NCBI GenBank assembly: GCA_964578605.1
Contig: CAZODO010000015.1
Coordinates: forward strand, 1-64,000
Origin: JAXMHN01 sp964578605
GTDB lineage: Bacteria > Verrucomicrobiota > Verrucomicrobiia > Limisphaerales > SIBE01
Reading direction: 5' to 3'
Length of the DNA: 64,000 nt
This document shows, one piece after another, positions 1 to 7,775 of the stretch (its first letter is position 1; the number at the start of each line of letters is the position of its first letter). A program made the position numbers and the translations under genes. Under the pieces are notes generated by a model. The model searched no databases and had not been told where the DNA came from. It saw only the letters and a program-made list of their open reading frames with translations.

Positions 1-3
1 GTT

Positions 4-48
4 CCCAGGGCGGTTGCCCTGGGCTGACGAGTCTGGCGCCTTCGGCGC
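4..48. repeat. Two adjacent short hairpins, REP-like intergenic repeat
   Basis: The first hairpin has a perfect 8-bp stem, CCCAGGGC (4-11) against GCCCTGGG (16-23), with a GGTT loop. The second has a 5-bp stem, GCGCC (36-40) against GGCGC (44-48), with a TTC loop. Paired GC-rich hairpins separated by about 10 bases resemble dispersed REP-type intergenic elements. The element may begin before the window. Calling it dispersed is inference, because no second copy was seen here. Confidence 0.45.
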
Positions 49-209
49 GATCATTCGAAGTCTCTGCGGGATATAGAAACCTAGATACTTTTCGACGGGA
101 ATCGCTCCAGAAGCCATCGCTATGAAGAATTCCGTCATGCGCCCCCGGGCGTCGGGGAACGAGCAGAGGCCGGCGGGTCGAGATGGATCCCGGCTTTCCC
201 GGCCCTCGA

Positions 210-302
210 TCCGGTGTTCACCCGTAGATCACCCGTAGATCACCCGTAGTTCACCCGTTGCCGAACGGGTGATCACCGGGTGATCACCGGGTTTAGAGCG
301 GA
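210..302. repeat. Array A: 11-bp-phased inverted repeat array
   Basis: CACCCG recurs at 219, 230, 241 and 252, exactly 11 bases apart. The reverse orientation follows in the same register, with GGGTGA at 267 and 278 and GGGTTT at 289. The two halves meet at a perfect 9-bp stem, TCACCCGTT (251-259) and AACGGGTGA (264-272), around GCCG (260-263). The left end is TCCGGTGTTCA (210) and the right end TTTAGAGCGGA (292). An imperfect direct repeat, GATGGATCCCGG (182-193) and GATGGACCCGG (301-311), flanks it. An 11-base unit is not a codon multiple, so it is not coding. I do not know this element class. Confidence 0.8.
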
Positions 303-686
303 TGGACCCGGGGAGAACGGCGAGAGGCGACTTTGTCCGGAGAGGGATAGAAAGGCAACGGAAGCGTCGATCCGAGGCGTTTAGGCCCTGTTTGCCATGT
401 TCAACCGCTCTCTTTGGGCTTAAATGCGGTTGAGGCACCTGGAATTACGATGGGCACCTGTTCGGAGCGTCGAAATCCAGTCGGGTTTGGGTGCCGCTTG
501 TCCGTGGCGGTGGTGAGAGAAGAAACCGGGCACAAGCGGGCGCTCCGAAGATGAAGAAGGCAAACTGAGAATTCCTTCGTGGCCGCGTGAAAAGCTTGCC
601 AGCCGCCTGAAATTGGCCAGGATTAATCCACACCCCAGTAGGCTGGGAAATGGTTTGCCTGTCGGATTGCTTAAACGAAACGCTGT
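303..686. other. Intergenic stretch upstream of the monooxygenase gene
   Basis: No supported gene. The only structure I see is an inverted repeat, TCAACCGC (401-408) and GCGGTTGA (426-433), with a 17-base loop. Reading frames here are shadows or short. No convincing promoter was identified for the gene at 687. Confidence 0.4.
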
Positions 687-1970
687 ATGGCACGAGTAGA
701 ACAAACCGAGGTGTTGGTGGTGGGGGCGGGGCCTGTGGGTATGCTGACCGGGCTCTTGCTCGCCAAGAATGGAGTGCGCGTCCGAATTATCGACCAGGAC
801 TCTCGGACCGCCTCGCGCACCTATGCGTGCGCCTTGCATCCGCGCACGCTGGAACTCCTGGACCGGCTTGGAATCGGCCGGAGTGTTTTCGAGGCGGGTC
901 GGCCGGTGAAAACCGTCGCGTTTTACGAAGGCGACACGCGCCATGGCGAAGCCAGGTTGTCCGAGCTTCCGGGGCCGTTCAAGTCGGTGGTCGTGGTGGC
1001 GCAGAGCGCCTTTGAGCAAATGCTCGAAGAGAAGCTCAAGCAGGAGGTCGGGGTGCGCGTCGAATGGAACCATCGTCTGGGAGGGTTGCGTGCGGCGGGG
1101 AATACCGCGGTGGCTGTGGTCGAGAAGCTCGGGATGTCGGCAAAGGGCTACATCATTCCCGAGATGGACTGGTCGGTGGAACGTTCCAGCGAAATCGCGG
1201 CCTCTTATGTCGTGGGTGCGGATGGTCCCAATTCGTTCGTGGCGCATTCCTTGGGCGCTGGGTTCGAGCGGCAGGGAGAGCCGGAGTTCTACGCCGTGTT
1301 CGAGCTTCAATCCAATTGGGATTGTGGCGACGAGTTGCGGGTGGTGCTCGACAAGGAAACCACAAGCGTCCTTTGGCCGTTGCCAGGCGGCAAGTTTCGC
1401 TGGAGTTTCCAGCTCCTCCAGGAGCACCTGCGCGAGTTCCCGTCGAAAGACCGGTCCGCGCTCGTGGTGGGGAGCCCGGAGCTTGACCGTGCCAACCGTG
1501 ACTTTGTGCAGAAGCTGGTGCGCCAGCGGGCGCCCTGGTTCAAAGGCGACATTCAGGCGCTGGGCTGGTCAACGGATGTCGAATTCGACCACCGCGTGGC
1601 GCGGCGTTTCGGGACCGGACATAGCTGGCTGGCTGGCGATGCCGCCCACCAGACCGGTCCGGCAGGCATGCAAAGCATGAACCTGGGGCTGCAGGAAGCC
1701 GAGGAACTCGCCGGGGCGCTCTCGAGCATCCTGCGCAACCAAGCCTCTGCCAGTGTGCTGGAAGCGTATCACGAGAAGGCGTTCGACAGGTGGTTGCGGC
1801 TGCTCGGGGTGCAAGGCGCGCCCAAGCCCAAGGAAAAGGCGGATCGATGGGTCAAAGAGCATAGTGCCCGAATTCTCCGGTGCCTTCCGGCCTCCGGCGA
1901 GGACCTGGCGCGGTTAATGGGCCAGTTGCAGTTGGACTGGAAAATGGCCGGGAGTCCCGGCCAGGGCTGA
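687..1970 (+). CDS. FAD-dependent monooxygenase (PheA/TfdB-type aromatic hydroxylase family)
   Basis: This is a predicted flavin-dependent monooxygenase or dehydrogenase of the FAD_binding_3 family, which hydroxylates aromatic or related substrates with NAD(P)H and oxygen. The N-terminal dinucleotide fold is clear: VLVVGAGPVGM near residues 9-19. A DG motif (VVGADGPNS) lies near 175, and the C-terminal FAD motif WLAGDAAHQTGPAGMQSMN lies near 315. At 427 residues it lacks the extra thioredoxin-like C-terminal domain of long phenol hydroxylases. It stands alone on the plus strand, convergent with the next gene, so context does not give a substrate. The family is clear; the substrate is unknown. 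Confidence 0.85.
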   Translation: MARVEQTEVLVVGAGPVGMLTGLLLAKNGVRVRIIDQDSRTASRTYACALHPRTLELLDRLGIGRSVFEAGRPVKTVAFYEGDTRHGEARLSELPGPFKSVVVVAQSAFEQMLEEKLKQEVGVRVEWNHRLGGLRAAGNTAVAVVEKLGMSAKGYIIPEMDWSVERSSEIAASYVVGADGPNSFVAHSLGAGFERQGEPEFYAVFELQSNWDCGDELRVVLDKETTSVLWPLPGGKFRWSFQLLQEHLREFPSKDRSALVVGSPELDRANRDFVQKLVRQRAPWFKGDIQALGWSTDVEFDHRVARRFGTGHSWLAGDAAHQTGPAGMQSMNLGLQEAEELAGALSSILRNQASASVLEAYHEKAFDRWLRLLGVQGAPKPKEKADRWVKEHSARILRCLPASGEDLARLMGQLQLDWKMAGSPGQG

Positions 1971-2007
1971 GCCTAACCAGCTCTTCGGAGCGCGCCGAGG
2001 AAATCGA

Positions 2008-3552
2008 TCAGCGCTCGCGGTAAAGCACCGCGCTGTCAATGCTCACGCGATGCCCCTTGGACCGCGAATCAGCGTCGGGAAGGGTGACGATCCGCAGCGT
2101 ATGTTCTCCCGGCTCGAGACCATACGTGTGCCAAAGGGCATTGTCATGCGTGCGTTCGACAATGTAGGCGTCTGCTTTGCCAACCGGCTGGCCATCCAGG
2201 TAAACCTGGGCGCGCCCGCCTTCCTGGTCGAGACGTCCCGTTACCACAACCGCCACACCGCGGAACTTGAGGATGGCTTCGTTTCCGGCGCGGTTTGAGC
2301 TCTTGGCACGGTCCTTTTCGGCCCAGTCCCCTTTCCAGGTCCAAGCCGCGCTGGTCGCCGCCGTTTTCTCGCAGGGCACACCCGGGTCCCATTGCTCAAG
2401 CGCCGGGGCTTTCGGGGTCTGCTTCTGGATGACCACTTCGTTCTCGTTCACGGTCCCGCCATGTTGCTGGATGATTTTCAGCGCGCGGTTGAGAGTGGAT
2501 TGGCAAATGGTGTTGAAGGAGTAATCAGTGAAGTCGAACTTCGTATCGGCGATCTTGGGAATGCCCGCTTTGAATTCCTCGGGAATTCTGGAATACCCGA
2601 GCATCACGCCCAGGACGCCCGCTGCGCTCGAGGGGTTGCAGTCCGAGTCTTGCCCGCAACGGGTCGAAATCTCGATCGTCTTGAGGAAGTCGCCGCCGCC
2701 GAAAAGCAGTCCGAACGCGATGTAAGCGCCGTTCAGTCTGGCATCGATATTGAAGGGGGCGAGGGCGCCGTCAGGGCAGGGATCATCCGTGTCCCATTTG
2801 TCTTGGACCCTCTGCCAGACCCGGCGCCAGTCGTTCGGGTGCTGCGCCGACCAGTCGAGCAGGTCGCGGATCAGGAGACCGTAGCCGCTCTTTTCCGGGA
2901 TGCAGGCGAGGCCGGCTTCGACGACTTTGCGCGGGTCGTCCAGGAAGAACGCGGCGGTGTAGCAGCCGCAAACGAACATGCCGCCATACAGGCCATCGCC
3001 GTAATTCATGACGCGCCCGACGCGGTCGCAGAACTCATTGGACGCCTGGGGGAGCCCGGGGCACATCAACCCGATGAAATCAGCCTCGATCTGGAAATCG
3101 ATATCGTTGGCATGAACGTTGTATTTCGGATGCCCGGACCAGGGGGCTTTGATCCCCTGGTTCAGGACGCGCCGGGCGGCGGCGTTCGCGTGCCAGAGGT
3201 TATACTTGGAATCCTTGAACATCTCGCCGTACTGCTCGGTGGTGGCGTCAAGCCCGGCCGTATCCATCACCCTGGAGAAGGTCATTTCGACGTAGAGATC
3301 GTCCTGGTGGATCGTGTTGTCGATCATTCCCGGGCTCCATGTCAGCTCCGCTTCGTTGATCCTGGCATTCGACCTGAACTCGGTCGGTGCCCCGTAGGAC
3401 ACGCCGATCATCTGGCCGGCCCACCCGCCGCGAATCTTGTCCTCGAGCGCGGCGCGCGTGAGGCGAGCCGTCTCAGACAGAGCACGCGGAGCGGTTGCAG
3501 CCAGCACCGTGAGAAGAGCAGAGATTGCCGCGAAGGTGGAAAGCTTGATCAT
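2008..3552 (-). CDS. Secreted ADP-ribosylglycohydrolase family protein
   Basis: A 514-residue member of the ADP-ribosylglycohydrolase (DraG-like) fold, with an N-terminal signal peptide (hydrophobic stretch in the first 25 residues, then ALSE). The family signatures are visible: GGWAGQMIGVSYG near the start of the domain, IDNTIHQDDLYVEM (metal-site acidic residues), and CGQDSDCNPSSAAGVLGVM in the second metal-binding block. After about residue 400 there is a separate beta-rich region with paired Gly/Asp turns that looks like a small carbohydrate-binding or jelly-roll module. The secreted form suggests an extracytoplasmic substrate, possibly a glycan rather than an ADP-ribosylated protein; that is inference. 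It is convergent with the monooxygenase gene. Confidence 0.85.
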   Translation of the reverse strand: MIKLSTFAAISALLTVLAATAPRALSETARLTRAALEDKIRGGWAGQMIGVSYGAPTEFRSNARINEAELTWSPGMIDNTIHQDDLYVEMTFSRVMDTAGLDATTEQYGEMFKDSKYNLWHANAAARRVLNQGIKAPWSGHPKYNVHANDIDFQIEADFIGLMCPGLPQASNEFCDRVGRVMNYGDGLYGGMFVCGCYTAAFFLDDPRKVVEAGLACIPEKSGYGLLIRDLLDWSAQHPNDWRRVWQRVQDKWDTDDPCPDGALAPFNIDARLNGAYIAFGLLFGGGDFLKTIEISTRCGQDSDCNPSSAAGVLGVMLGYSRIPEEFKAGIPKIADTKFDFTDYSFNTICQSTLNRALKIIQQHGGTVNENEVVIQKQTPKAPALEQWDPGVPCEKTAATSAAWTWKGDWAEKDRAKSSNRAGNEAILKFRGVAVVVTGRLDQEGGRAQVYLDGQPVGKADAYIVERTHDNALWHTYGLEPGEHTLRIVTLPDADSRSKGHRVSIDSAVLYRER

Positions 3553-3723
3553 GAGGGGTAGCTAACCAGATCAGGTGTTCATGTAAAGCAGGCAATGGAG
3601 GCAGGCAGTAATCCTCATCTTGCTCAAAAAAGGCAGGGCTGGACCGCACGTTTTCCGCCCTGGCACGATCCCGTAAGGTCCGCCATAAAGAGGGCCGATC
3701 GGGCGGCCAAATGTCGCACAGTC

Positions 3724-3742
3724 TGATGACAAGAAGTCATCA
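3724..3742. repeat. Short inverted repeat (7-bp stem)
   Basis: TGATGAC (3724-3730) and GTCATCA (3736-3742) form a perfect 7-bp stem around AAGAA. It lies in the 317-base gap between the ends of two minus-strand genes (3553-3869). It could be an operator for the ADP-ribosylglycohydrolase gene or part of the prepilin peptidase 3' region. Nothing else in the gap looks genic. Confidence 0.4.
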
Positions 3743-3776
3743 ATGGGGTTAAGTTTCTCGCCTTCAACATCTTCGC

Positions 3777-3803
3777 GTGATGAGAACAAATTGTTCCCAT
3801 CAC
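3777..3803. repeat. 27-bp near-perfect palindrome, operator-like
   Basis: GTGATG (3777-3782) mirrors CATCAC (3798-3803), and GAACA (3784-3788) mirrors TGTTC (3792-3796), around a 3-base centre; one pair is mismatched. There is no T tract beside it, so an operator or structural site is as likely as a terminator. It sits about 225 bases upstream of the start at 3552 on the minus strand. Confidence 0.45.
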
Positions 3804-3869
3804 CACAGCCTGCGTTTCACGCTTGCGCTTGCTCAAAATGACCGTTGCTGCTTCGGAGGAACAGACGGC

Positions 3870-4967
3870 TCACATCCCCGCCCACCACCACGCGAGCAGG
3901 CGCTTGCCGCCAAAGATCCAAAACGTGGCCGCCAGCGCGATGTAAGGTCCGTAAGGTATCCGGCTCGACCACGCCCGCCGACCCATGGCAATCAGGGCCA
4001 CCCCGACAGCCGATCCCAGCATGGCGCTGAGCAGAAGCGAAAAGAGCACCGCCTGCCAGCCAAGGAAAGCGCCAATGGCGCCCATGAACTTCACATCCCC
4101 CAGCCCCATGGCTTCGCGAGGGACCGTCAGCATGTCCGAGACGACCTCGAATTGGGGGATGGTTTCGGGCTTGAATGAATCGTCGCCAATCCGGAGCGCG
4201 TCCGGGCTGAGCCGCACCTTGGCGTCCGCGTAGCAGCGATCGATCAGTTCCACCCGGTGCGCTTGCAGTTCGATGGCGTCGCTCTTTCGGTAGAAGACCT
4301 CTTCATACGGGATTTCCTGGCCGGGGAGGACCAACGCCGATTCGGTAAAGACAATCTTCGTGCCCGGTTCGAGCACAAAACGCTGCCGGCCAAACAGCAG
4401 TTTCCCAAGGCGCAAGATCAGGTAAATGATCCCGGCGCCCGCGAGAATCCCAAGGAGGCTTTGGCGCAAAGAATCCGCTCGCGTCAAGCTTCCATGCAGG
4501 ACCGGGAAGGCGGCCGAAAGGAGGAACCCGCTAACGATGCCGCCCACGGTGATTTCGTCGGGGATGATGAAATGCTCAAAGTCAATGAACGTGGCCACAA
4601 TGAACCCGGCCAGAAGCAGGCAATAGATCAGGGCGAGGGCAGGGGATTGATGCCCATAGTTCAGCCACACGGCCAGGAAGGCCAGCGCCGTAAGCAGTTC
4701 GACCAGGAAGTACCGCACCGTGATGGGCGCCCGGCAATTGGCGCACCGTCCGCGCAATGCCACCCAGGTGACGAGCGGGATGTTCAAATACCAGGGGATC
4801 GCATACTGGCAATGCGGACAATGGGAGGGCGGGAAGATGATGCTCTCGCCGCGCGGCATCCGGTGAATGCACACGTTGAGCAGGCTGCCCACCATCGAGC
4901 CGAAAACGAAGAAGACCCCCGACCAGAAATGAAACGGGACCGCCGCCCAGATTTGAGTGTCAAACAT
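3870..4967 (-). CDS. pilD: Prepilin peptidase / N-methyltransferase (A24 family)
   Basis: An inner-membrane aspartic protease that cleaves and N-methylates type IV pilin and type II secretion pseudopilin precursors. The N-terminal methylase region carries the paired CxxC zinc motif at C50/C53 and C75/C78. The first catalytic Asp is in TFIDFEHFIIPDE (D129), and the second is in the GLGDVK motif near residue 290. Several hydrophobic helices are present. At 365 residues it is longer than the usual 250-290, because about 95 hydrophilic residues are inserted between the third conserved block and GLGD. No pilus or T2SS genes are adjacent, so its substrates are encoded elsewhere. Confidence 0.93.
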   Translation of the reverse strand: MFDTQIWAAVPFHFWSGVFFVFGSMVGSLLNVCIHRMPRGESIIFPPSHCPHCQYAIPWYLNIPLVTWVALRGRCANCRAPITVRYFLVELLTALAFLAVWLNYGHQSPALALIYCLLLAGFIVATFIDFEHFIIPDEITVGGIVSGFLLSAAFPVLHGSLTRADSLRQSLLGILAGAGIIYLILRLGKLLFGRQRFVLEPGTKIVFTESALVLPGQEIPYEEVFYRKSDAIELQAHRVELIDRCYADAKVRLSPDALRIGDDSFKPETIPQFEVVSDMLTVPREAMGLGDVKFMGAIGAFLGWQAVLFSLLLSAMLGSAVGVALIAMGRRAWSSRIPYGPYIALAATFWIFGGKRLLAWWWAGM

Positions 4968-5044
4968 GCGCTTGGTTAGCGGCGGGTTAGTCCTTCCAGT
5001 GCAGGGCCGCCATCTCGATTAATCACTGGAGAGTGCAGGAAGTT

Positions 5045-5974
5045 TCACCGGCCGTAAACACTCTGTTCGAGGGCCCGGCGCATCGTCCCCACGGGGGCCG
5101 GGTGACCCGTCCAGATTTCCAACGCCCGGGCGCCCTGGTGCAGGAGCATGCCCAACCCGTTGACGGCGGGACGCCCGGCGTTCTTCGCCGCGCGGATGAA
5201 GGGGGTTTCGGCAGGGCGGTAGACCATATCGTAAACGGCACCGGCCGATCCAAGCGAGAACTGTCCGGGATCGAAGGGCAGCGGGTCGCTCCGCTTCAGC
5301 CCCAGCGAGGTGGCATTGAGAACCAGGTCTACCGGGCCGGTCGGATAACCGAGCGTGACTTCCGCCTGGGGAGTTTGCGTGCGGACTTCGCACGCGATTT
5401 CCTCCGCTCTTGCGGCGGTCCGGTTGACCAGGTGAAGGCGGCGGGCGCCTTCGGCTGCCAATTGCAGCGCGGCGACCCGGGCGGCGCCGCCGGCCCCCAG
5501 AAGCAGGACAGAGGCTCCGCCCGGCTCGACCGCAAGATCCTCACGCAAAGAACGGATGATCGCCCCGGCGTCCGTGTTAAATCCGACGGTCCTGACCTCC
5601 CGCACGGCCGAAGGTTCCATGAGCCCGAGAGGCTTCCAGGCGCCGGTTTCATCTTTGCCCTGGAACAGAATGGTATTGATCGCCCCGAGCCGCTTTCCGG
5701 AAGCATCCAGTTCATCGACCATGGGCATCGCCAGCAGCTTATGCGGAAGCGTCAGGTTTAGGCCCGCAAACTGCATCGCCCGGGCGCCATCCATCGCCTG
5801 CCTTAGGTGATCCGGATGCACATCGAACGCCAGGTACCGCCAATTGAATCCCAGGGCGGCAAAGGCGGCGTTATGCATGGCGGGCGATGCCGAGTGCGCG
5901 ACCGGATGACCGTAAACGGCACAGCAACGGGTGCTGGCATCGATGGCATACAATTGGGGATCGGAAACGGACAC
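5045..5974 (-). CDS. aroE: Shikimate dehydrogenase
   Basis: Reduces 3-dehydroshikimate to shikimate with NADPH in aromatic amino acid synthesis (cytosol). The substrate-binding block YGHPVAHSASPAMHN, the catalytic Lys/Asp region NLTLPHKLLAMPMVDELD, GFNTDA, the Rossmann loop GAGGAARVAAL, NATSLGL and GLGMLLHQGA near the C-terminus are all present. I chose the GTG at 5974 (309 residues) because the family normally begins just before the YGxP block. The frame stays open to another GTG at 6040, giving 331 residues. It is divergent from the GH172 gene and follows the prepilin peptidase gene on the opposite side of a 77-base gap. Confidence 0.93.
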   Translation of the reverse strand: MSVSDPQLYAIDASTRCCAVYGHPVAHSASPAMHNAAFAALGFNWRYLAFDVHPDHLRQAMDGARAMQFAGLNLTLPHKLLAMPMVDELDASGKRLGAINTILFQGKDETGAWKPLGLMEPSAVREVRTVGFNTDAGAIIRSLREDLAVEPGGASVLLLGAGGAARVAALQLAAEGARRLHLVNRTAARAEEIACEVRTQTPQAEVTLGYPTGPVDLVLNATSLGLKRSDPLPFDPGQFSLGSAGAVYDMVYRPAETPFIRAAKNAGRPAVNGLGMLLHQGARALEIWTGHPAPVGTMRRALEQSVYGR

Positions 5975-6135
5975 ACCTCGGTTATAAGCCAGCAATCCCC
6001 CGACATCAAATCGCAAAGACACGGTGTCGGAGGACAACACGGTTGCCCCGCGCGATTTGCTCGTGAATCAGGCTTGCACGGTGCCGTCGGCGGCGGAGGC
6101 GGAGGCTCCTCGCCTTCCGGCGGATCAGATTTGAG

Positions 6136-7311
6136 ATGACGCGCGGAAGGAATTCGAAAACACTGCTGCCCGAAGCCATGAACTCCACAATACACAAGCA
6201 AACTGTCGAACGTTCGCTGCGAATCGCTCTCGCCGCCATCTTCTCCGCGGCGGCGCTGCTCGGCGTCTGTGCTGCCAGAGCCACCGCGGCCGAGGCCTCG
6301 AACCCGGTGCACGAACCGTACCTTCTCGATACGGGCCTGATCTCCCGGTCCATCTCCTTCGAGAATCCTACTGGGGAACGCGGGGCGGGCGGCAAGGCGG
6401 CTAGCAGGCTGGGGCCCACACGCAAAGGCGCTCCAGCGCGCGATATCAAACCGGGCGAGACGGTGCAGCTTTGCGATATCGAAGGACCCGGCACAATTCG
6501 GCACATCTGGATCACGACGGACCGGGATCCGGCGGTGCAGCGGGCCTGCGTGATTCGCGGCTGGTGGGAGGGGCAAGAGCACCCGAGCATTGAATGTCCC
6601 ATCGGCGATTTCTTTGGGTTCGCGCACGGAAGGATTATGTCCTACCAGTCCGCGGTGCATTCGTGCGGGCCGACGGGCGGAAGGAATCTATGGCTGCCGA
6701 TGCCCTTTGGCAGTCGCGCGCGGTTCACGTTTTCGAACGAGGGCGACAAGACGGTGCCGCTATTCTACCAGATCGACTACACCGTTCGGGATGTTCACCC
6801 GCGCGATGTCGGCCGGCTTCACGTCCTGTTCCGCCGGGAGAATCCCACCACCGAAAAGCGGGATTTTGAGTTGCTGCCGCTTCGGGAACAGAAGGGGAGG
6901 TTTATCGGATCGATCATGGGAATCCGCAACTTGCATCCGGACCAATGGTGGGGCGAGGGCGAGATCAAGGTGTACATGGACGGGGACCGGGATTGGCCCA
7001 CCATTGTGGGGACCGGCAGCGAAGATTACGTGGGGCTGGCCTGGGGCATTCAACAAGCAGCCTTCCTCTATAACGGCTGCAGTCTGAACGAAAAGAACTT
7101 CGTTTCCATGTACCGCTGGCATCTGCCCGACCCGCTGGCGTGGCGCGACCGGGCCCGGATCACCATCCAACAGATTGCGTGGAAGGACGGCCTGGCAGAG
7201 ACGCAAGATGACTGGTCTTGTGCCACCTTCTGGTATGAGCCCGTGCCGAGCGCCAAGCTTCCCCCGATGCCGGACGCGCAAGCCCGCACGGCGGACATTT
7301 GGAAGGATTAA
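6136..7311 (+). CDS. Secreted DUF2961 / GH172-type protein
   Basis: A 391-residue secreted protein of the DUF2961 family, now known to contain GH172 enzymes that act on fructan or furanoside linkages. The family's opening block is recognisable (YLLDTGLISRSISFENPTG near residue 58), followed by GPGTIRHIWITT, the central Trp/Gly-rich WWGEGEIKVYMDGD and the GSEDYVG catalytic-region motif. The outer ATG at 6136 gives a long n-region; an in-frame ATG at 6178 gives a more usual signal peptide with a hydrophobic core ending near ARATAAEA. The specific sugar substrate cannot be read from sequence. Confidence 0.82.
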   Translation: MTRGRNSKTLLPEAMNSTIHKQTVERSLRIALAAIFSAAALLGVCAARATAAEASNPVHEPYLLDTGLISRSISFENPTGERGAGGKAASRLGPTRKGAPARDIKPGETVQLCDIEGPGTIRHIWITTDRDPAVQRACVIRGWWEGQEHPSIECPIGDFFGFAHGRIMSYQSAVHSCGPTGGRNLWLPMPFGSRARFTFSNEGDKTVPLFYQIDYTVRDVHPRDVGRLHVLFRRENPTTEKRDFELLPLREQKGRFIGSIMGIRNLHPDQWWGEGEIKVYMDGDRDWPTIVGTGSEDYVGLAWGIQQAAFLYNGCSLNEKNFVSMYRWHLPDPLAWRDRARITIQQIAWKDGLAETQDDWSCATFWYEPVPSAKLPPMPDAQARTADIWKD

Positions 7312-7338
7312 CACCACCCGGTTGAGGGGCGGCTTGGC

Positions 7339-7351
7339 GGGGGGGGGGGGG
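7339..7351. repeat. Poly-G tract of 13
   Basis: A homopolymer of 13 G lies between the convergent GH172 and cutA genes. It is outside any gene, so a length change would not shift a frame. It could be a slippage-prone site or an assembly artefact. Confidence 0.6.
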
Positions 7352-7387
7352 TCTCCCACTGCAGGCGCCCCTTGAACCTGCACGGGC

Positions 7388-7732
7388 TCAGGGCTGCTTC
7401 TTGGGGTCACGAAGACTGGCTTCGATCCACCTCAGATACCGCGAGGAGCCTCTGTTCACGGAAAGGGCAAGGACTTCCGGTGTATCGTACGGATGATGCT
7501 CGATGACGAGTCGTTCCAAATCGCCAAGGGCCTTGGCTGAGGTCTTGAACAAGATCAGAACTTCCGAACTCTTCTCGATCTTGTCCTGCCACCAGTAATG
7601 CGACTCGATCTTGGGGACAAGGTTTCCGCAAGCCACCAGCCGATGTTCAAGCGCCAACCGGAGGAGACGCCGCGCCGATTTGAGGTCGGGCGCCGTCACC
7701 AGCACGATCATGCAGGGTTGGGCGGGTTTCAT
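7388..7732 (-). CDS. cutA: CutA divalent-cation tolerance family protein
   Basis: A 114-residue protein of the trimeric, PII-like CutA1 family. Typical features are the start MIVLVTAPDLKSARRLLR, the conserved LVACGNLVPKIESHYWWQDKIE segment (Cys plus Trp-rich strand) and the C-terminal HPYDTPEVLAL block. Length is normal for the family (100-120). The physiological role is unsettled; copper binding and tolerance have been proposed in E. coli. It is transcribed toward the GH172 gene and lies 43 bases downstream of the outer-membrane barrel gene on the same strand. Confidence 0.93.
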   Translation of the reverse strand: MKPAQPCMIVLVTAPDLKSARRLLRLALEHRLVACGNLVPKIESHYWWQDKIEKSSEVLILFKTSAKALGDLERLVIEHHPYDTPEVLALSVNRGSSRYLRWIEASLRDPKKQP

Positions 7733-7775
7733 TTAGTTTGGCACCGGGCGATGCTATCGACCGCCAGTTTGCCTT

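Noticed and set aside
210..302. Plasmid-type iterons or a replication origin
   Set aside because: No replication initiator gene is nearby, the orientation flips at the centre, and similar arrays occur at several loci.
2392..3561. 389-codon open frame on the plus strand
   Set aside because: Antisense to the ADP-ribosylglycohydrolase gene, which has a signal peptide and family motifs.
4974..5028. Possible degenerate array with GGTTAG at 4974 and 4985
   Set aside because: Two copies 11 bases apart and a TCCAGTG/CACTGGA pair exist, but phasing is otherwise poor; too weak to list.
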